Shown piece by piece: positions 1 through 8,813 of a DNA stretch of 64,000 bases (positions are counted from its first letter, which is position 1; every line of letters begins with the position of its first letter). The stretch comes from Chitinimonas_A lacunae (GTDB lineage Bacteria; Pseudomonadota; Gammaproteobacteria; Burkholderiales; Chitinimonadaceae), in assembly GCF_042650885.1 (NCBI RefSeq), contig NZ_JBHSBU010000001.1, positions 1,488,001-1,552,000 of the forward strand. Reading direction: 5' to 3'. Position numbers and translations under genes: made by a program. The notes below the pieces were generated by a model. The model was not told where the DNA came from, made no database searches, and worked only from the letters and a program-made list of their open reading frames with translations.

Positions 1-1680
1 GGCCTTGCCTTGATCATGGGATTCCTGGCTTCACGACTGAAAATGCCGCCGTTGGTGGGTTATCTGCTGGCGGGCATCATTATCGGGCCGTCAACGCCAG
101 GTTATGTGGCCGATATGGCCCTGGCCGGCCAGTTGGCGGAAATCGGCGTGATGCTGCTGATGTTCGGAGTGGGATTACATTTCTCGATGCAGGATCTACT
201 GGCGGTCAAGCGGATCGCCATTCCCGGCGCCATCGTCCAGATCGCGGTCGCGACGGCCATGGGTTGTGCCACCGGCCTCTACTGGGGCTGGTCGCTGGGT
301 GCTTCGCTGGTGTTTGGCCTGTCGCTGTCGGTCGCCAGTACCGTGGTGCTGCTGCGGGCGCTCGAGGCCAAAGGGGTGCTCGAATCGATCAACGGTCGTA
401 TCGCCGTGGGCTGGCTGGTGGTCGAGGACCTGGTCATGGTGCTGGTCCTGGTGCTGCTGCCCCCGATGGCCGGGCTGCTCGGTGGCAAGGTCGAGGTCGC
501 GCATGGGGCGGCGAGCGATAGCAATCTGTGGCTGACGCTCGGTCTGACGCTGGCCAAGGTTGGCGCCTTTATCGCCTTGATGCTGGTGGTGGGCAAACGG
601 GTCTTCCCGATGCTGTTGTGGCAGGTCGCCCGGACCGGCTCGCGTGAGCTGTTCACCCTGTGCGTGGTCGCCGCAGCGGTCGGGGTGGCTTACTGCTCGG
701 CCAAGCTGTTCGATGTGTCGTTTGCGCTCGGCGCCTTCTTCGCCGGCATGATGATGCGCGAATCGGAATTCAGCCATCGGGCGGCCGACGAATCGCTGCC
801 GCTGCGTGATGCCTTTGCCGTGCTGTTCTTTGTCTCGGTCGGCATGCTGTTCGACCCGCGTGTATTGCTCGACGAGCCGCTGCGTGTGCTGGCGGTCGCT
901 GCCATCATCATCCTCGGCAAGACTGTCGCGGCCGTGGTGCTGGTGCTGCTGTTCCGCTATCCGCTCAATACCGCGCTGACGGTCGGAGCAAGCCTGGCGC
1001 AGATCGGCGAATTCTCTTTTATTCTGGCCGGTCTTGGCGTGGCGCTGGGCCTGCTGTCGGCAGCCGGGCAAAGCCTGATCCTCGCCGGAGCCTTGATCTC
1101 GATTGCGGTCAACTCGCTGGTGTTCTCGCTGATCGAACCGGTACTGGCCTGGATGCGCCAGCATTCCGAACTGGCACGGCGACTCGAACGACGCGACGAT
1201 CCACTGGCCGAGCTGCCCACCACGGTCGATCAGGCCCATCTGACCGGGCAAGTGGTACTGGTCGGTTACGGCCGGGTCGGCCGCCGCATTGCCGGGATGC
1301 TGACCGAACGAGGTATTCCCTATGTGGTGGCCGAGCAGAACCGCGAAATCGTCGAGAAGCTGCGGGCGCAGAATATCCCGGCCGTGTCGGGCGATGCGTC
1401 GGACCCGGCCGTGCTGATCCAGGCCCATATCGCCCGTGCCGGCATGCTGGTGATTGCCACGCCCGATACCTTCCAGGTCCGCAAGATGGTGGAAATCGCC
1501 CGCACCCTGAACCCCGCCGTCGAAATCATCCTGCGCAGCCATAACGAGGAGGAAGCCCGTCTGCTCAGCCAGGAAAATATCGGCCAGGTGTTCCTGGGCG
1601 AAGAAACCCTGGCAGTCGGGATGGGGGGGCATGTGCTGGAGCGGATGGGCAAGTCCAAACAGCCCATTGCGGCCCATTAA
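1..1680 (+). CDS. ybaL: YbaL/Kef-type cation:proton antiporter (5' end outside window)
   Basis: Inner-membrane monovalent cation:proton antiporter of the CPA2 family with a C-terminal nucleotide-binding RCK/TrkA-N domain. The frame is open from base 1 (reading GLALIMGFLASRL), so the true start lies upstream; the TTG at 10 is only the first possible start inside the window. The first ~390 residues are a run of hydrophobic helices with family motifs such as PLVGYLLAG, GVGLHFS, VEDLVM and SFALGAFFAGM. A Rossmann GYGRVG motif follows at nt ~1264-1281 and starts the RCK domain. Similarity to E. coli YbaL runs the full length. It is followed by an intrinsic terminator. A G7 run lies at 1623-1629 near the 3' end. 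The family assignment is secure; the transported ion is not. Confidence 0.93.
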   Translation, partial: GLALIMGFLASRLKMPPLVGYLLAGIIIGPSTPGYVADMALAGQLAEIGVMLLMFGVGLHFSMQDLLAVKRIAIPGAIVQIAVATAMGCATGLYWGWSLGASLVFGLSLSVASTVVLLRALEAKGVLESINGRIAVGWLVVEDLVMVLVLVLLPPMAGLLGGKVEVAHGAASDSNLWLTLGLTLAKVGAFIALMLVVGKRVFPMLLWQVARTGSRELFTLCVVAAAVGVAYCSAKLFDVSFALGAFFAGMMMRESEFSHRAADESLPLRDAFAVLFFVSVGMLFDPRVLLDEPLRVLAVAAIIILGKTVAAVVLVLLFRYPLNTALTVGASLAQIGEFSFILAGLGVALGLLSAAGQSLILAGALISIAVNSLVFSLIEPVLAWMRQHSELARRLERRDDPLAELPTTVDQAHLTGQVVLVGYGRVGRRIAGMLTERGIPYVVAEQNREIVEKLRAQNIPAVSGDASDPAVLIQAHIARAGMLVIATPDTFQVRKMVEIARTLNPAVEIILRSHNEEEARLLSQENIGQVFLGEETLAVGMGGHVLERMGKSKQPIAAH

Positions 1681-1684
1681 GGAT

Positions 1685-1745
1685 TTCTAGAAAAAATCCT
1701 GCAAAACGTCTGCAAGACATTTAGCCGGATACAAACAAAAATAAA
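1685..1745 (+). repeat. 11-bp-phased CTGCAA direct-repeat element, copy 1
   Basis: CTGCAAAACGT at 1699 is followed exactly 11 bp later by CTGCAAGACAT at 1710. Before it is a palindromic TTTCTAGAAAA, and after it a GCCG block and an A-rich tail. Copy 2 at 5620 matches through the palindrome, both hexamers and the GCCG block. The element lies between the antiporter stop and its terminator. Its function is unknown. Confidence 0.5.
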
Positions 1746-1774
1746 ACCTTATCACAACAACTTGCACAGGCCGC

Positions 1775-1806
1775 AAAAAACGCCTGCCACAGTGGCAGGC
1801 GTTTTT
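1775..1806. terminator. Bidirectional intrinsic terminator
   Basis: A perfect 10-bp stem (CGCCTGCCAC at 1781-1790 with GTGGCAGGCG at 1792-1801) is flanked by an A-run on the left and a T-run on the right. It can therefore end the antiporter transcript on + and the AtaL-like gene on -. Confidence 0.88.
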
Positions 1807-1838
1807 CATTGGGGCGGCGTCCACGGCTCCGGACACCT

Positions 1839-2315
1839 TCACATCCCCAGATCTCCACGTTCAGCCATCTCGCGGATCACCCGGACCGTATGCACGTCGG
1901 CGTCGCGGTAAGCGGCTTTGATATAGGGGATGAATTGGGTTTCTTCGTTGCCGCCGTTCTGTTCGGACAGCGGGGTGTGATAGACAAAGCGCAGAAACAG
2001 CCGCCCGGGTTCGGGCTGTTCGATGGTCATGGTCAGCGATCCGCCGCCGTGTTGCTCGCTTGGGGTCGTTTCATAGCGGACGCGCCTTTGCGGCTCGAAC
2101 CAGATGCGGTCATGCACCAGCAGACTGCCAAAGCGCAGTTGGCGCTCCATAAAGCCTTCTTCACGCAAGGTGATGGTGGCATCGTCGAGATTGTCGAGAA
2201 ACTCGCCGGGCGATTCGGCGCGGTGGATCAGTCCACGCCAGAGCTGGGCCACGCTCAACGGGGTCAGCATCGGATTATTGGGGTCGTTGATTTCGATCAG
2301 ATGTTCGAAGTGCAC
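1839..2315 (-). CDS. AtaL-like (DUF1857) SRPBCC-fold protein
   Basis: A 158-residue cytoplasmic protein whose start (MHFEHLIEINDPNNP) and spaced motifs (LWRGL, ELRFG-like QLRFG, VHDRIWF, and a Thr-rich strand) fit the DUF1857/AtaL-like family. This family has the START/SRPBCC lipid- or ligand-binding fold; its biochemical role in bacteria is not established. There is no signal peptide. It is a single gene converging on the antiporter and sharing its bidirectional terminator. Its 5' side faces the tricorn-type peptidase gene across about 160 bp, so the two are divergent. The family call is from sequence pattern; no substrate can be inferred. Confidence 0.8.
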   Translation of the reverse strand: MHFEHLIEINDPNNPMLTPLSVAQLWRGLIHRAESPGEFLDNLDDATITLREEGFMERQLRFGSLLVHDRIWFEPQRRVRYETTPSEQHGGGSLTMTIEQPEPGRLFLRFVYHTPLSEQNGGNEETQFIPYIKAAYRDADVHTVRVIREMAERGDLGM

Positions 2316-2479
2316 GGCAGGCTCACAGTCTTGGGAATCAGGCGGAACGCGCCTGTTGCAAGTTTACGCCATCGCCGAAGCCCTGGCGCGCCCGGCTGGA
2401 CGGCTGCCGCACCGGCTCGCCACAATCGCCGCCTTGGCCCCTTGCCGGCCCATCTCCCCTCACAGACAGGACACCCTCG

Positions 2480-5400
2480 ATGCCCCTGCGTTCCGCCCTG
2501 TTGGCTGCGCTCAGTATCAGCGCGCTGGCCGACGGCCTTCCCACCCTGACCGAACCCGCCTTGTCGCCCGATGGCAGCACCATTGCCTTTGTCTCGGGCG
2601 GCGATATCTGGACCGTCCCCGCCAGCGGTGGCGAAGCCCGGCTGCTGGTGGCCCATCCGGCCACCGAATCGCGGCCGCAATGGTCGCCCGACGGCCGCCG
2701 GCTGATGTTTGCCTCGACCCGCAGCGGCAATGGCGATCTTTATCTGCTCGACCTCCAGGACAACCGCACCACCCGTCTGACCTTCGACGACCGGCTCGAA
2801 CAGCCCGGTGGCTGGTCGCGCGACGGTCAGTGGTTCTACTTCGCCTCGCCTGCCCGCAATATCCAGCGGATGAACGATATCTGGCGCGTCAATGTGGCAG
2901 GCGGAATGCCGCAGTGGGTCACGGGCGAGCGCTATGTCGACCAGAGCTATCCGGCCATCTCGCCCGATGGCGACAGTCTGGCCGTGGCCGCACGCGGCTT
3001 TGACCAATGGTGGCGGCGCGGCGGCTCGCATATCGATCAGAGCGAGCTGTGGCTGCGGGAGCGCGGCCAATACCGCCGTCTGTCCGAACCGGGCGCCCGC
3101 GACACCTGGCCGATGTGGGATGCCAAGGGTCAGCGGCTGTATTTCGTCTCCAACCGGGGCGGTCAGGAAAATCTGTGGCGCCGCAGCCGCCAGGGCAAGG
3201 CCGAGAAACTGACCGATTTCCGCCAGGGCCGGGTGCTGTGGCCCAGCATCGCCTGGGATGGCCAGAGCATTCTGTTCGAGCGGGATTTCCGGCTATGGCG
3301 TTTTGATATCGTCAGCCGGCGGGCCCAGCCTATCGAGGTCAAGCTGACCGGCAGTGCCACCGGTCCTGGCCAGGAAAAGCTCGCAGTCGCCGACCAGGCC
3401 GAAGAGCTGGCCCTGTCGCCCGATGGCCGCCAATTGGCCTTTATCGCCCGGGGCGAAATCTGGCTGGCGCCGCTCGAAGGCGGCAGCGCGCGCAATCTGA
3501 GCCGCACGCCGGCGGCCGAACATCAGATCAGCTGGGCGCCTGACGGCAACAGCCTGGTCTATGTCTCCGAGCGCGACGGCCCAGGGCGGCTCTACCGTTT
3601 CGACCTCACCAGCAACCGCGAGACCCGGCTGACCCAGCACGGCCAGGGCGACGCCATGCCGCGTTTCTCGCCCGATGGCCGTCAGCTGGCCTTTATGCGC
3701 GATGGCGAAGAATTGCGGCTGCTCGATCTGCAAACCGGTACGGAAACTTCACGCTGGCGTGGGCTGGTCGGTCGTCCGCCGGTCTGGAACGACGGCGCCC
3801 TGACCTGGTCGCCCGATGGCCGCTGGCTGGCGGTGGCGGCAATCGGTGAGCGGCTCTACCGTACCGTCCAACTGGTGCCGGCCGATCAGGGCGCTGCGGT
3901 GCCGGTGAGCCGTTACGCCAGCCCGGCCATGGGCAAACGGGTCTGGTACAAGCCCGATGACCAGGGCAACGGCAACCCGCTGCTGCTGTTTACCCCGGAC
4001 GGGGGCACCTTGCTGATGCGCCTGTTCCCGCATAGCGACCAGGGTCAGGTCGGTGCAGTCGATCTGGCCGCGCCGCGCCCGGTATTTGCCGGCGAAACGG
4101 CGGCCAAGGCCGGTCCGTGGCAGCTTGACCGGGCACTGGAGCGCAACCGGCTGCTGCCGATCGGGCTCGATGTCCAGTATTTCGCCCTCCGCCCCGACGG
4201 CCGCCAGCTCGCCGTGGTCGCCACCGTGGCCGGTCGGCAGAACCTGTGGCTCCATTCGCTTGACCCTACCGTGCGCGACAATCCGACCCGTCAGTTGACC
4301 CATAGCGCCGGCAGCAAGCAATTCCCGCAGTTCAGTGCCGATGGCCAGACTGTCTACTTCTTGCAGGAAGGCCGTATTCAGGCAGTCGGCATCGATGGCA
4401 AAGCCAAGACTCTGCAATTCGACGCCCAGATCGAGGTCGATTTCGAGGCCGACAAGCGCCAGCTGTTTGCCCAGACGCTGCAACTGCTGCGCGAGCATTT
4501 CTATGATGGGCAGCGCAAGGAATGGGAGGTGCTGGCCACCCGTTTCACTCCTTACGCCCATGGCGCCCGTACCCGCGACGAGCTGCGCCGCACCATTCTG
4601 TTGCTGTTGGGGGAACTCAATGTCTCCCATACCGGCATCTCCGCCCCCAAACGCGACACCATCACCGAAACCGGTCGACTCGCGGTCAATCTGACCTCAC
4701 GCGGCGGCAAGCTGCTGGTGACAGGCGTGGTGCCCAACGGACCGCTCGATCTGGCCGGGGGGCGGATCGGCGATCTATTGAGCGCCATCGACGGCCAGCC
4801 CGTCGATGCCCAGACCAACCCCGACTCGCTGCTCAACGGCAAGATCGGCCTCAAGATCACGCTGACGCTGCAAAACGGCGAGGACGGCACACGCGAGGTG
4901 ACGGTCAAGCCGATCAACTATGCCGACGAGGCCACGCTGCGCTACCGCGAATGGGTGGAGGTCAACCGCGCCTATGTCGATCGGCATAGCGGCGGCCGGG
5001 TCGGTTATGTCCATCTGATCAATATGTCGGATGAGGCGCTGCGGCAGTTTCTGCTCGATCTCGACGCCGACAACCAGAAACGCGACGGCGTGGTGATCGA
5101 TGTGCGCAATAACTTCGGCGGCTATGTCGATAGCCATGTGCTCGATGTATTGAGCCGCAAGAGCCACTTCAAGGTGGTGCCGCGCGGCCTGCCCCAACTG
5201 CCGGGCCGGGCCGGGGTGGGCTCGCCGGCCCTGGAAAAACTGACCGTGCTCGTGACCAACAAGATCACCCTGTCCGATGGCGAAGTCTTTACCGAAGGCT
5301 ACCGCTCGCAAAAGCTCGGTCCGATCATCGGCGAGCCGGGGGCTGGCTGGGTGATCTTCACCAGCGGCCGCCAACTGGTGGACGGCTCGATGCTGCGCCT

Positions 5401-5560
5401 GCCGTTCGGCAACGTGATCGCCACCCGCACCGGGGAACCGCTCGAAGGCGTGTCGCGCGGCGTTGATCTGCCGGTTGACCTGCCAATCGGGCTATACGGA
5501 CGCGATACCCAGCTTGATCTGGCCATCAGGATATTGCTCGACAAAACCCCCAGAAAGTAA
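2480..5560 (+). CDS. Exported tricorn-type serine peptidase (S41 family)
   Basis: A 1026-residue tricorn-protease homologue. A short signal peptide (residues 1-17, ending ALA) suggests periplasmic location. Residues ~20-640 carry repeated WSPDGR/LSPDG blades, the two beta-propellers of tricorn that gate substrate entry. A helical C1 region, a PDZ-like domain (~740-810) and an S41 catalytic domain follow. Probable catalytic residues are His717 in NVSHTG and Ser932-Asp933 in TLSDGE, with a Glu in the later GEPLEGVSRG stretch; the RNNFGGY motif lies between. The order matches archaeal tricorn. Role inferred: trimming of peptides in the periplasm. It stands alone, with a strong terminator after it. 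Tricorn homologues are known in bacteria but are usually found without aminopeptidase partners, as here. Confidence 0.88.
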   Translation: MPLRSALLAALSISALADGLPTLTEPALSPDGSTIAFVSGGDIWTVPASGGEARLLVAHPATESRPQWSPDGRRLMFASTRSGNGDLYLLDLQDNRTTRLTFDDRLEQPGGWSRDGQWFYFASPARNIQRMNDIWRVNVAGGMPQWVTGERYVDQSYPAISPDGDSLAVAARGFDQWWRRGGSHIDQSELWLRERGQYRRLSEPGARDTWPMWDAKGQRLYFVSNRGGQENLWRRSRQGKAEKLTDFRQGRVLWPSIAWDGQSILFERDFRLWRFDIVSRRAQPIEVKLTGSATGPGQEKLAVADQAEELALSPDGRQLAFIARGEIWLAPLEGGSARNLSRTPAAEHQISWAPDGNSLVYVSERDGPGRLYRFDLTSNRETRLTQHGQGDAMPRFSPDGRQLAFMRDGEELRLLDLQTGTETSRWRGLVGRPPVWNDGALTWSPDGRWLAVAAIGERLYRTVQLVPADQGAAVPVSRYASPAMGKRVWYKPDDQGNGNPLLLFTPDGGTLLMRLFPHSDQGQVGAVDLAAPRPVFAGETAAKAGPWQLDRALERNRLLPIGLDVQYFALRPDGRQLAVVATVAGRQNLWLHSLDPTVRDNPTRQLTHSAGSKQFPQFSADGQTVYFLQEGRIQAVGIDGKAKTLQFDAQIEVDFEADKRQLFAQTLQLLREHFYDGQRKEWEVLATRFTPYAHGARTRDELRRTILLLLGELNVSHTGISAPKRDTITETGRLAVNLTSRGGKLLVTGVVPNGPLDLAGGRIGDLLSAIDGQPVDAQTNPDSLLNGKIGLKITLTLQNGEDGTREVTVKPINYADEATLRYREWVEVNRAYVDRHSGGRVGYVHLINMSDEALRQFLLDLDADNQKRDGVVIDVRNNFGGYVDSHVLDVLSRKSHFKVVPRGLPQLPGRAGVGSPALEKLTVLVTNKITLSDGEVFTEGYRSQKLGPIIGEPGAGWVIFTSGRQLVDGSMLRLPFGNVIATRTGEPLEGVSRGVDLPVDLPIGLYGRDTQLDLAIRILLDKTPRK

Positions 5561-5567
5561 AAACAGG

Positions 5568-5607
5568 ACGGCTCCCGTGCTGCGGTTGCAACGGGAGCCG
5601 TTTTTTG
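5568..5607 (+). terminator. Intrinsic terminator after the tricorn-type gene
   Basis: An 11-bp perfect stem (ACGGCTCCCGT at 5568-5578 with its complement at 5591-5601) and a 12-nt loop, followed by six Ts. Confidence 0.9.
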
Positions 5608-5620
5608 GATACTCACTCTT

Positions 5621-5685
5621 TTCTAGAAAATATTCTGCAATATATCTGCAACACATGGGCCGCACATAGAATATAAATAAATAAA
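5621..5685 (+). repeat. 11-bp-phased CTGCAA direct-repeat element, copy 2
   Basis: CTGCAA at 5635 and again at 5646 (11 bp apart). It is preceded by TTTTCTAGAAAA and followed by GGGCCGCACA and an AT-rich tail with AATAAATAAAA. It is closely similar to copy 1 at 1685. It lies just past the terminator of the upstream gene. Confidence 0.5.
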
Positions 5686-6184
5686 ATCACGCACTTTCTC
5701 TCTCATTCAAGATCAAAGCCTCTTCACCTCCCGTCAAATAAAAATCCAGACGCCCAAGCACGCCAGCTTTCCCTCGCCATTCTTACCGGGCATCTACGCC
5801 ATTCCCGCCTCATTATTCATCTCTGCTGCTGCCGCCCTCCAATACCAGAGTCAATCGGGCGCAGAGTCGGACGGTCCTTATCCGCAAAAAGCGCGACAAA
5901 CACAGCAGCAATAATGGTTTACGAAGCTTGGCCTGAAAGCCTTATATGAGCCTGTGAACATATTTCATAAACCATTGTTATGAATTAGGTTTACAAATCT
6001 CCTTTTACTTGCCGCTTTTTTCAGGCTGTGAATTGTTTCCGTATCAGCAAGGTCGAAATCGGGCTTACGCTGCAAGCTGTGACTTCGCTATATTTCCAAC
6101 GCGAGATAGCGCTTTCGCCTGATTACAAATGTCCTAAAAGCGCGCTATCAATTTCCTGCCTCCAACCGGCTTCGCTTTCGCGCC
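5686..6184. other. Intergenic region, no gene seen
   Basis: About 500 bp, AT-richer than its surroundings. No frame has convincing codon use or a ribosome-binding site. It presumably holds the promoter of the type VI accessory operon that begins at 6185, but I cannot assign -35/-10 boxes. Confidence 0.5.
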
Positions 6185-7519
6185 ATGACAATCGCTGCTT
6201 CCCGTCTTGCTGCATCGCCTCCTGCCGTGCCTGCTGGCGCAGTGCTGCATCCGCTGGCCGGTCGCAATCATGAGCGGCTGGCCGATCAATACGCCGATCT
6301 GCTGATGCTGGACTGGCAGCGGCGGGCCAAGGTGCTGCGCAATCCCACTCTCGATTTCCATGCGCTGTGGCAGCACGACGACCGTTTGCAAAGTGCGCTC
6401 GATTCGCTGTTATGGCTGGGCGAACCGGCGCGGGCGCCTATGCAGGCCTGGCTGAAGGAGCCCCTGCGCCAGAACGAGACCTTCGCGCTCACGCTGTATG
6501 CGCTGGCGGCCAGGGACACTGCCTTGCTCGACACCTGCTGTGCATTGATCGTGGCGATTCCCGATCTGCAAGGCGCGTTTACGGCGGCTTTTCTCTGGGC
6601 CCCGGTCTCGCCGCTGTTTATCCAGCGACTGAGCCAGTTGCCACCGGCTTTGCGTATTCAGATCGTCAGCCAGCGCCATTTCCATCTGCCCGGCACCATC
6701 GACGACACCCTGGGCTGGATGCGCACGCTCGACCCGACGCCCTCGATTGCCGAGCACGCGCTGCATTTCGTGCGTCATCTGGGCGACCCACAGATGGCGC
6801 GGGCGGCGCAATCGTATCTGCGCCATGAGGCAGCCGGGGTGCGACTGGCGGCCACCCAGATATTGCTTTTGCTGTGTTCGGCCGAATACCGACCCCTGGC
6901 ACGAGACGGACTGTTGGCGCTGATCCATGGCGACGACCCGGTAGTGGCGGCTGCCGCCTTGCGTTGTCTGGCGCTGCATGACCCGATTGGGGCGGCTGCA
7001 CCGGTCGAGGCGCTGGCCCAGCGCGACGATGCGCGGCGTGTCTATCTGAGCGCCCTGGGCTGGCGTGGCGATCTGGCAGCGGTGCCCATCTTGCTCGACT
7101 ATCTGGACGATCCGCACCACAGCCGCATCGCGGCGGCCGCGCTGATGCTGCTGACCGGTTCCGACCCGGCCCGCGACGGCTGGCTGGCGCCCCGGCCCGA
7201 TCAGGCGCGCAGCGAGGCCGAAGACCATATTCCGCCGCGTGACGCTGATGACTCGCTGCCCTGGCCCGATGCCCAGGGCTTTCGGCAGTGGTGGCGACGA
7301 CAGGCAAGCCGTTTTGCCCGCGACCGCCGCCATTTTCTCGGTCAGCCGCTGACGCTACCGTGGCTCGACGCGGTGCTGTACGGCGGTCCTCTGCCCTGGC
7401 GTCGGCTCGCGGCCGAGCATCGTCAGCGTCTATTGCGCGGGCCGCTGTTCCCGACCGAATTGCCGGCGGCCACACAGCGCGCCCTGTTCCCCACTTTGCA
7501 CGCAAAGGCTTCGCCATGA
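6185..7519 (+). CDS. TIGR02270-family HEAT-like protein, type VI accessory
   Basis: A 444-residue helical protein with HEAT-like repeats, best seen in residues ~200-320 where Ala/Leu-rich helices recur roughly every 30 residues. It resembles the TIGR02270 family, which is found beside DUF2169, DUF4150 (PAAR-like) and ketosynthase-like genes in type VI secretion accessory loci. It has no signal peptide or membrane segment. It is the first gene of a six-gene run; its stop overlaps the next start (ATGA at 7516-7519), showing translational coupling. Its function is unknown; a scaffold or adaptor for effector loading is only inferred from context. The closing WWRRQASRF...RHFLGQPL region is conserved in this family. 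Confidence 0.78.
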   Translation: MTIAASRLAASPPAVPAGAVLHPLAGRNHERLADQYADLLMLDWQRRAKVLRNPTLDFHALWQHDDRLQSALDSLLWLGEPARAPMQAWLKEPLRQNETFALTLYALAARDTALLDTCCALIVAIPDLQGAFTAAFLWAPVSPLFIQRLSQLPPALRIQIVSQRHFHLPGTIDDTLGWMRTLDPTPSIAEHALHFVRHLGDPQMARAAQSYLRHEAAGVRLAATQILLLLCSAEYRPLARDGLLALIHGDDPVVAAAALRCLALHDPIGAAAPVEALAQRDDARRVYLSALGWRGDLAAVPILLDYLDDPHHSRIAAAALMLLTGSDPARDGWLAPRPDQARSEAEDHIPPRDADDSLPWPDAQGFRQWWRRQASRFARDRRHFLGQPLTLPWLDAVLYGGPLPWRRLAAEHRQRLLRGPLFPTELPAATQRALFPTLHAKASP

Positions 7520-7761
7520 ACCCTGAGATCGAACTATTGCTGACCACTGCCTATGACGAAGCCCCCACCGCCCCGACTCCGGCCCCGCCCGCGATCGAAG
7601 ATGAGTTGATCTTCGAATCCAACCGGCGCATCACGCTGCGTTGCGGCCGTTCGAGCATCACCCTCTACCCCAACGGCAAGATCGCGCTGCGCGGCGACTA
7701 TATCCTCAGCGAGGCCGAAGGCATCAACCGGATCGCCGGTGGCCAGATCGAACTGAACTGA
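7516..7761 (+). CDS. Short DUF6484-like protein of the type VI accessory operon
   Basis: An 81-residue protein beginning at the ATG that overlaps the upstream stop. The second half (residues ~35-81, RRITLRCGRSSITLYPNGKI...INRIAGGQIELN) is the beta-rich tail typical of DUF6484/DUF3540-like proteins, where such a strand repeat resembles a VgrG-type needle segment. It is much shorter than usual family members and lacks the usual N-terminal domain; a Pro/Ala-rich N-terminus replaces it. Only 5 nt separate it from the DUF2169 gene. Role unknown; possibly spike-associated. Confidence 0.65.
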   Translation: MNPEIELLLTTAYDEAPTAPTPAPPAIEDELIFESNRRITLRCGRSSITLYPNGKIALRGDYILSEAEGINRIAGGQIELN

Positions 7762-7766
7762 CCGCC

Positions 7767-8813
7767 ATGTGGGCACTCGACAACCGCACGCCCTATGCCG
7801 CCGACAGCGGCTGGCTGCGCGATCCTTCCGGGGCGGAAATCTGGGTGGTGGCGGTCAAGGCGACCTATGACATCCTGCCCGACGGCAGCACCAGACTGGC
7901 GGCGCAGCAGCCACCGGTCCACAGCGGCCCGCAGCCGCACCCTGGTCTGGAGAGCCTGTGTTACGGCACCGACCTCGGCCCGAGCAAGGCCGCCACCGAT
8001 ATCCTGCTCAACGGCCACGCCTACGCCCAGGATGGCCAGCCGGTCAGCGAGCTGCTGGTCGGGTTCAAGGTGGGCAATCTGAGCCGTTCCGCCCGTGTCC
8101 ACGGCGACCGGCAATGGCAGCATGGCTTGCTGTTTGCCTCGATCGGACCCGCCGAGCCGTTTCTCAAGATGCCGCTGGTCTATGAGCGGGCCTTCGGTGG
8201 GCCGGAAGGGGATGCGCCGGCGCCGCAGCACAATCCGGTCGGGCGCGGCCTGGTGGCCGATGAGGCGGGACGGCTGTGGCTGCCCAATCTCGAATCGATC
8301 GACCAGCCGATCTATCGCCAGGATGACCGGCCGCCACCGGTGAGTTTCGGCCCGATCGCCAGCCACTGGCCGGCGCGGCGCCGCTGGGCCGGCACCTATG
8401 ACCGGCATTGGCGCGAACAGCGCTATCCGCTGCCCCCCAACGATCTCGACCCGCGCCATTGGCAGCTTGCCCCGCCCGAGCAACAGGTGGCCGGTTATCT
8501 GCGGGGCGGCGAGGAAGTGGTGCTGATCAATCTGACGCCACCGGGCTTTGCCGTCGGCGGACGGCTGGCTTTTCGGCTGCCCCGGCTGACCCTGGCCTTC
8601 CAGACCCGGTTTGAAGACGGCAGCCGCAGTATCAGCCGCTCGGTGATCCACAGCCTGATCCTCGAACCCGACTTTCCGCGCTTCAGTGTGGTCCACCATA
8701 TGACCCTGCCCTGTCACCCCAAGGTCAACCGGCTCGACCGCACCCGGATCAGCGAGAAACGCCGCCCACTCGACCCGCCGCCCCTACCCGTCCCGCAGGA
8801 AGCGAGCATATGA
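7767..8813 (+). CDS. DUF2169 type VI accessory protein
   Basis: A 348-residue protein starting MWALDNRTPYAA, the characteristic opening of DUF2169. Other family signatures seen are VVAVKATYDI, the YERAFGG block followed by HNPVGRG (residues ~140-165), and a beta-rich C-terminus. DUF2169 proteins are encoded next to PAAR/DUF4150 effectors and are thought to assist their loading onto the type VI spike. The start at 7767 is chosen because it gives this opening; upstream in-frame residues are out-of-frame reading of the preceding gene. It overlaps the next gene by ATGA (8810-8813). Confidence 0.85.
   Translation: MWALDNRTPYAADSGWLRDPSGAEIWVVAVKATYDILPDGSTRLAAQQPPVHSGPQPHPGLESLCYGTDLGPSKAATDILLNGHAYAQDGQPVSELLVGFKVGNLSRSARVHGDRQWQHGLLFASIGPAEPFLKMPLVYERAFGGPEGDAPAPQHNPVGRGLVADEAGRLWLPNLESIDQPIYRQDDRPPPVSFGPIASHWPARRRWAGTYDRHWREQRYPLPPNDLDPRHWQLAPPEQQVAGYLRGGEEVVLINLTPPGFAVGGRLAFRLPRLTLAFQTRFEDGSRSISRSVIHSLILEPDFPRFSVVHHMTLPCHPKVNRLDRTRISEKRRPLDPPPLPVPQEASI

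Noticed and set aside
1623..1629. G7 run in the antiporter gene as a phase-variation site
   Set aside because: It lies near the 3' end of a housekeeping-type transporter after the RCK domain core, is shorter than known switching tracts, and nothing else supports switching.
196..1677. 493-codon antisense frame over the antiporter gene
   Set aside because: Gln/His/Arg-rich shadow of a well-supported YbaL coding frame.
6028..6273. 81-codon ORF before the type VI operon
   Set aside because: It overlaps the start of the well-supported TIGR02270 gene out of frame and has no ribosome-binding site.
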